From Polyangium spumosum (lineage in GTDB: Bacteria; Myxococcota_A; Polyangia; Polyangiales; Polyangiaceae): a DNA stretch of 64,000 nt. The notes beneath the pieces are model-generated. The model searched no databases. It was given only the letters and a program-made list of their open reading frames with translations, and was not told the DNA's origin. Each line of letters opens with the position of its first letter. Position 1 is the stretch's first letter. A program made the translations under genes and the position numbers. Below, piece after piece: positions 63,001 through 64,000 of this stretch. Location: positions 124,001-188,000 of the forward strand of contig NZ_WJIE01000008.1 in NCBI RefSeq assembly GCF_009649845.1, read 5' to 3'.

Positions 63001-63744
63001 ATGAGGAAGCGGCGACGGGCGGGGGTGACCTTGGCCGCGATGTGCATGGCGGCGTCGATGGTGCCGCTGGGATGCGGGGCGACGGACGAATACGTCGCCG
63101 TGCCCGACCGCCGGGCGAATGGTTCGCTCCCTTCGAGCACGGTGCGCGCGCTGCAAGCGTGCGTCGAGGCGGGGGGCCAGCGGCTTCGGCGCAACGGTTA
63201 CGAGGTCGAATTCGCGGTCGAGGTCCGGGGCGATCGCGTCACGGAGGTGAAGCCGAAGGGCGCACGGCTCGACGATACCGGCCTCGAACGGTGCATGATC
63301 GACGCGCTGCGAGGGATGGCGGACGCGGGGTTCTCGCCGGATCCGGACGAGCTGACCTCGCGCGGCGGCCTCTTGCCTGCACGAGGCGTGCTGGCGAACA
63401 CGTCGGTGTTGCCCCAGGTGTACCGGTTGATTCCGGTGGTCGTTGGGTCGTCCGGGACCATGATCGTCGTCGCGGTCGTGCTCCTCGTGGTGGTCGCGGT
63501 CGTGGCGTCGAGGGATGATACCGATGAGGAGGCCGAGAAGGAGCGGTGCAGGAAGGCGACCTATACCCCACTCGAGGCATGTTACAATGCGTGCGAAGCT
63601 ATCTGGAACATGGACAACGCGCGCTGCCGCAAGTTGTCAAATGCGAGGGACAGGGCCATTTGCTGGGCGCAATCGAACGAAGACCGGGCGAACTGTCGGC
63701 GGGCCTGCGAACGAGAGGCGATGAAGGACAAATGCGCACGATGA
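63001..63744 (+). CDS. Putative lipoprotein with central membrane helix and Cys-rich tail
   Basis: The 247-residue protein has an N-terminal basic signal ending near PLGCG (a weak lipobox). A domain at about 45-110 resembles the C-terminal domain of AgmX/TonB-like proteins (LQACVEAGGQRLRRNGYEVEFAVEV, LERCMIDALRGM). A hydrophobic helix spans about 150-169 (TMIVVAVVLLVVVAVVA), and a Cys/Arg/Asn-rich tail follows (CYNACEAIW, CRKLSNARDRAICW). The next gene overlaps its stop by 4 bp. This layout, a conserved N-terminus with a variable tail and a small downstream gene, recalls effector/immunity pairs, but no toxin domain was identified. Confidence 0.72.
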   Translation: MRKRRRAGVTLAAMCMAASMVPLGCGATDEYVAVPDRRANGSLPSSTVRALQACVEAGGQRLRRNGYEVEFAVEVRGDRVTEVKPKGARLDDTGLERCMIDALRGMADAGFSPDPDELTSRGGLLPARGVLANTSVLPQVYRLIPVVVGSSGTMIVVAVVLLVVVAVVASRDDTDEEAEKERCRKATYTPLEACYNACEAIWNMDNARCRKLSNARDRAICWAQSNEDRANCRRACEREAMKDKCAR

Positions 63745-64000
63745 AACGGATCGTCGCCGAGAGGATACTCGAGTTTCGTCACTCCCCGGAGTCCGAGCCT
63801 AAACGTGTCAGGGTGCGAATCGGCTCACCTCGAAGAGAAGGAAACGATTGGTCCGTCGTGTACGAGATACGCGGGCCCGGTAGGCGGCGAGAGAAGCGGA
63901 AGGTTTGGGGGGTCGATTCCTTGCAAGCGCTTCACATGGCCATGGGAAGCGTGCCCGTCGACGTGCGAGGAATCGAGATGTCGACGGGCGGCAAGGTGAC
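63741..64000 (+). CDS. DUF6968-like small protein (3' end outside window)
   Basis: ATG 63741 overlaps the upstream TGA (ATGA), and the frame stays open to the window edge for 86 codons. The visible sequence has a basic N-terminal strand (RVRVRIGSPRREGNDWSVVYEIRG) and VWGVDSLQALHMAM, which fits the DUF6968 pattern as I recall it (strand-turn-DW then GxDSxQAL). Immunity-like roles have been suggested for such small proteins next to lipoproteins; I infer this only from position. The 3' end is missing. Confidence 0.6.
   Translation, partial: MKRIVAERILEFRHSPESEPKRVRVRIGSPRREGNDWSVVYEIRGPGRRREKRKVWGVDSLQALHMAMGSVPVDVRGIEMSTGGKV

Overview
The window is about 70% GC with strong third-position GC. 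It is dense with lipoproteins, two-component and Ser/Thr kinases, a sigma-54 enhancer-binding protein and cysteine-rich surface proteins, and one large secreted protease ends in a MYXO-CTERM-type tail. This is the style of a large myxobacterial genome (Polyangia, Sorangium/Polyangium-like). That placement is my inference from gene content; no rRNA, tRNA or other marker is present.

Layout. 1-5.2 kb: a tight plus-strand signalling operon with two hybrid histidine kinases, a small winged-helix-like protein and two DUF5985 membrane proteins. 5.2-7.7 kb: a MoxR ATPase and VWA/metallopeptidase-like pair. 7.9-10.6 kb: a carotenoid oxygenase and a thiolase. 10.8-16.6 kb: small lipoproteins, two of which share a cysteine-rich module and flank an FHA/sigma-54 regulator. 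16.6-22.4 kb: a transmembrane Ser/Thr kinase, a ceramidase-like lipoprotein and an M23 peptidase. 22.6-26.8 kb: a Gly-rich lipoprotein, a palindromic intergenic element, and DUF4139 and DUF533 proteins. 26.9-30.6 kb: archease and RtcB (RNA ligation), then an ABC ATPase and permease. 30.7-39.5 kb: a giant Cys-rich lipoprotein, a phosphodiester-glycosidase-like lipoprotein and an M36 metalloprotease. 39.5-49.1 kb: an esterase, a large membrane protein, DUF4142, a HAD phosphatase and a VWA lipoprotein.

At 49.2-49.6 kb lies a rhodanese-like lipoprotein whose expected catalytic Cys codon is an in-frame TGA. The same reading frame then continues through the rest of the domain, and a GGUC-loop hairpin of bacterial SECIS type follows the TGA. 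I read this as a probable selenocysteine sulfurtransferase. From 49.8 to 56.7 kb come an XRE regulator, an envelope operon driven by a sigma factor with a transmembrane tail, and a second Ser/Thr kinase.

At 56,856-60,770 an IS1-family-like transposon with GGTAGTGGC-type ends and an 8-bp target duplication has split a 21-bp tandem repeat array. It carries passenger genes, including an AT-richer two-gene operon (a DUF4747-like protein plus a four-helix membrane protein) that may be a defence or conflict module. Its transposase ends in two beta-clamp-binding-like QLxLF motifs. The last 3 kb hold a PhcB-like methyltransferase, an EF-hand protein, and a lipoprotein overlapping a partial DUF6968-like gene at the window edge.
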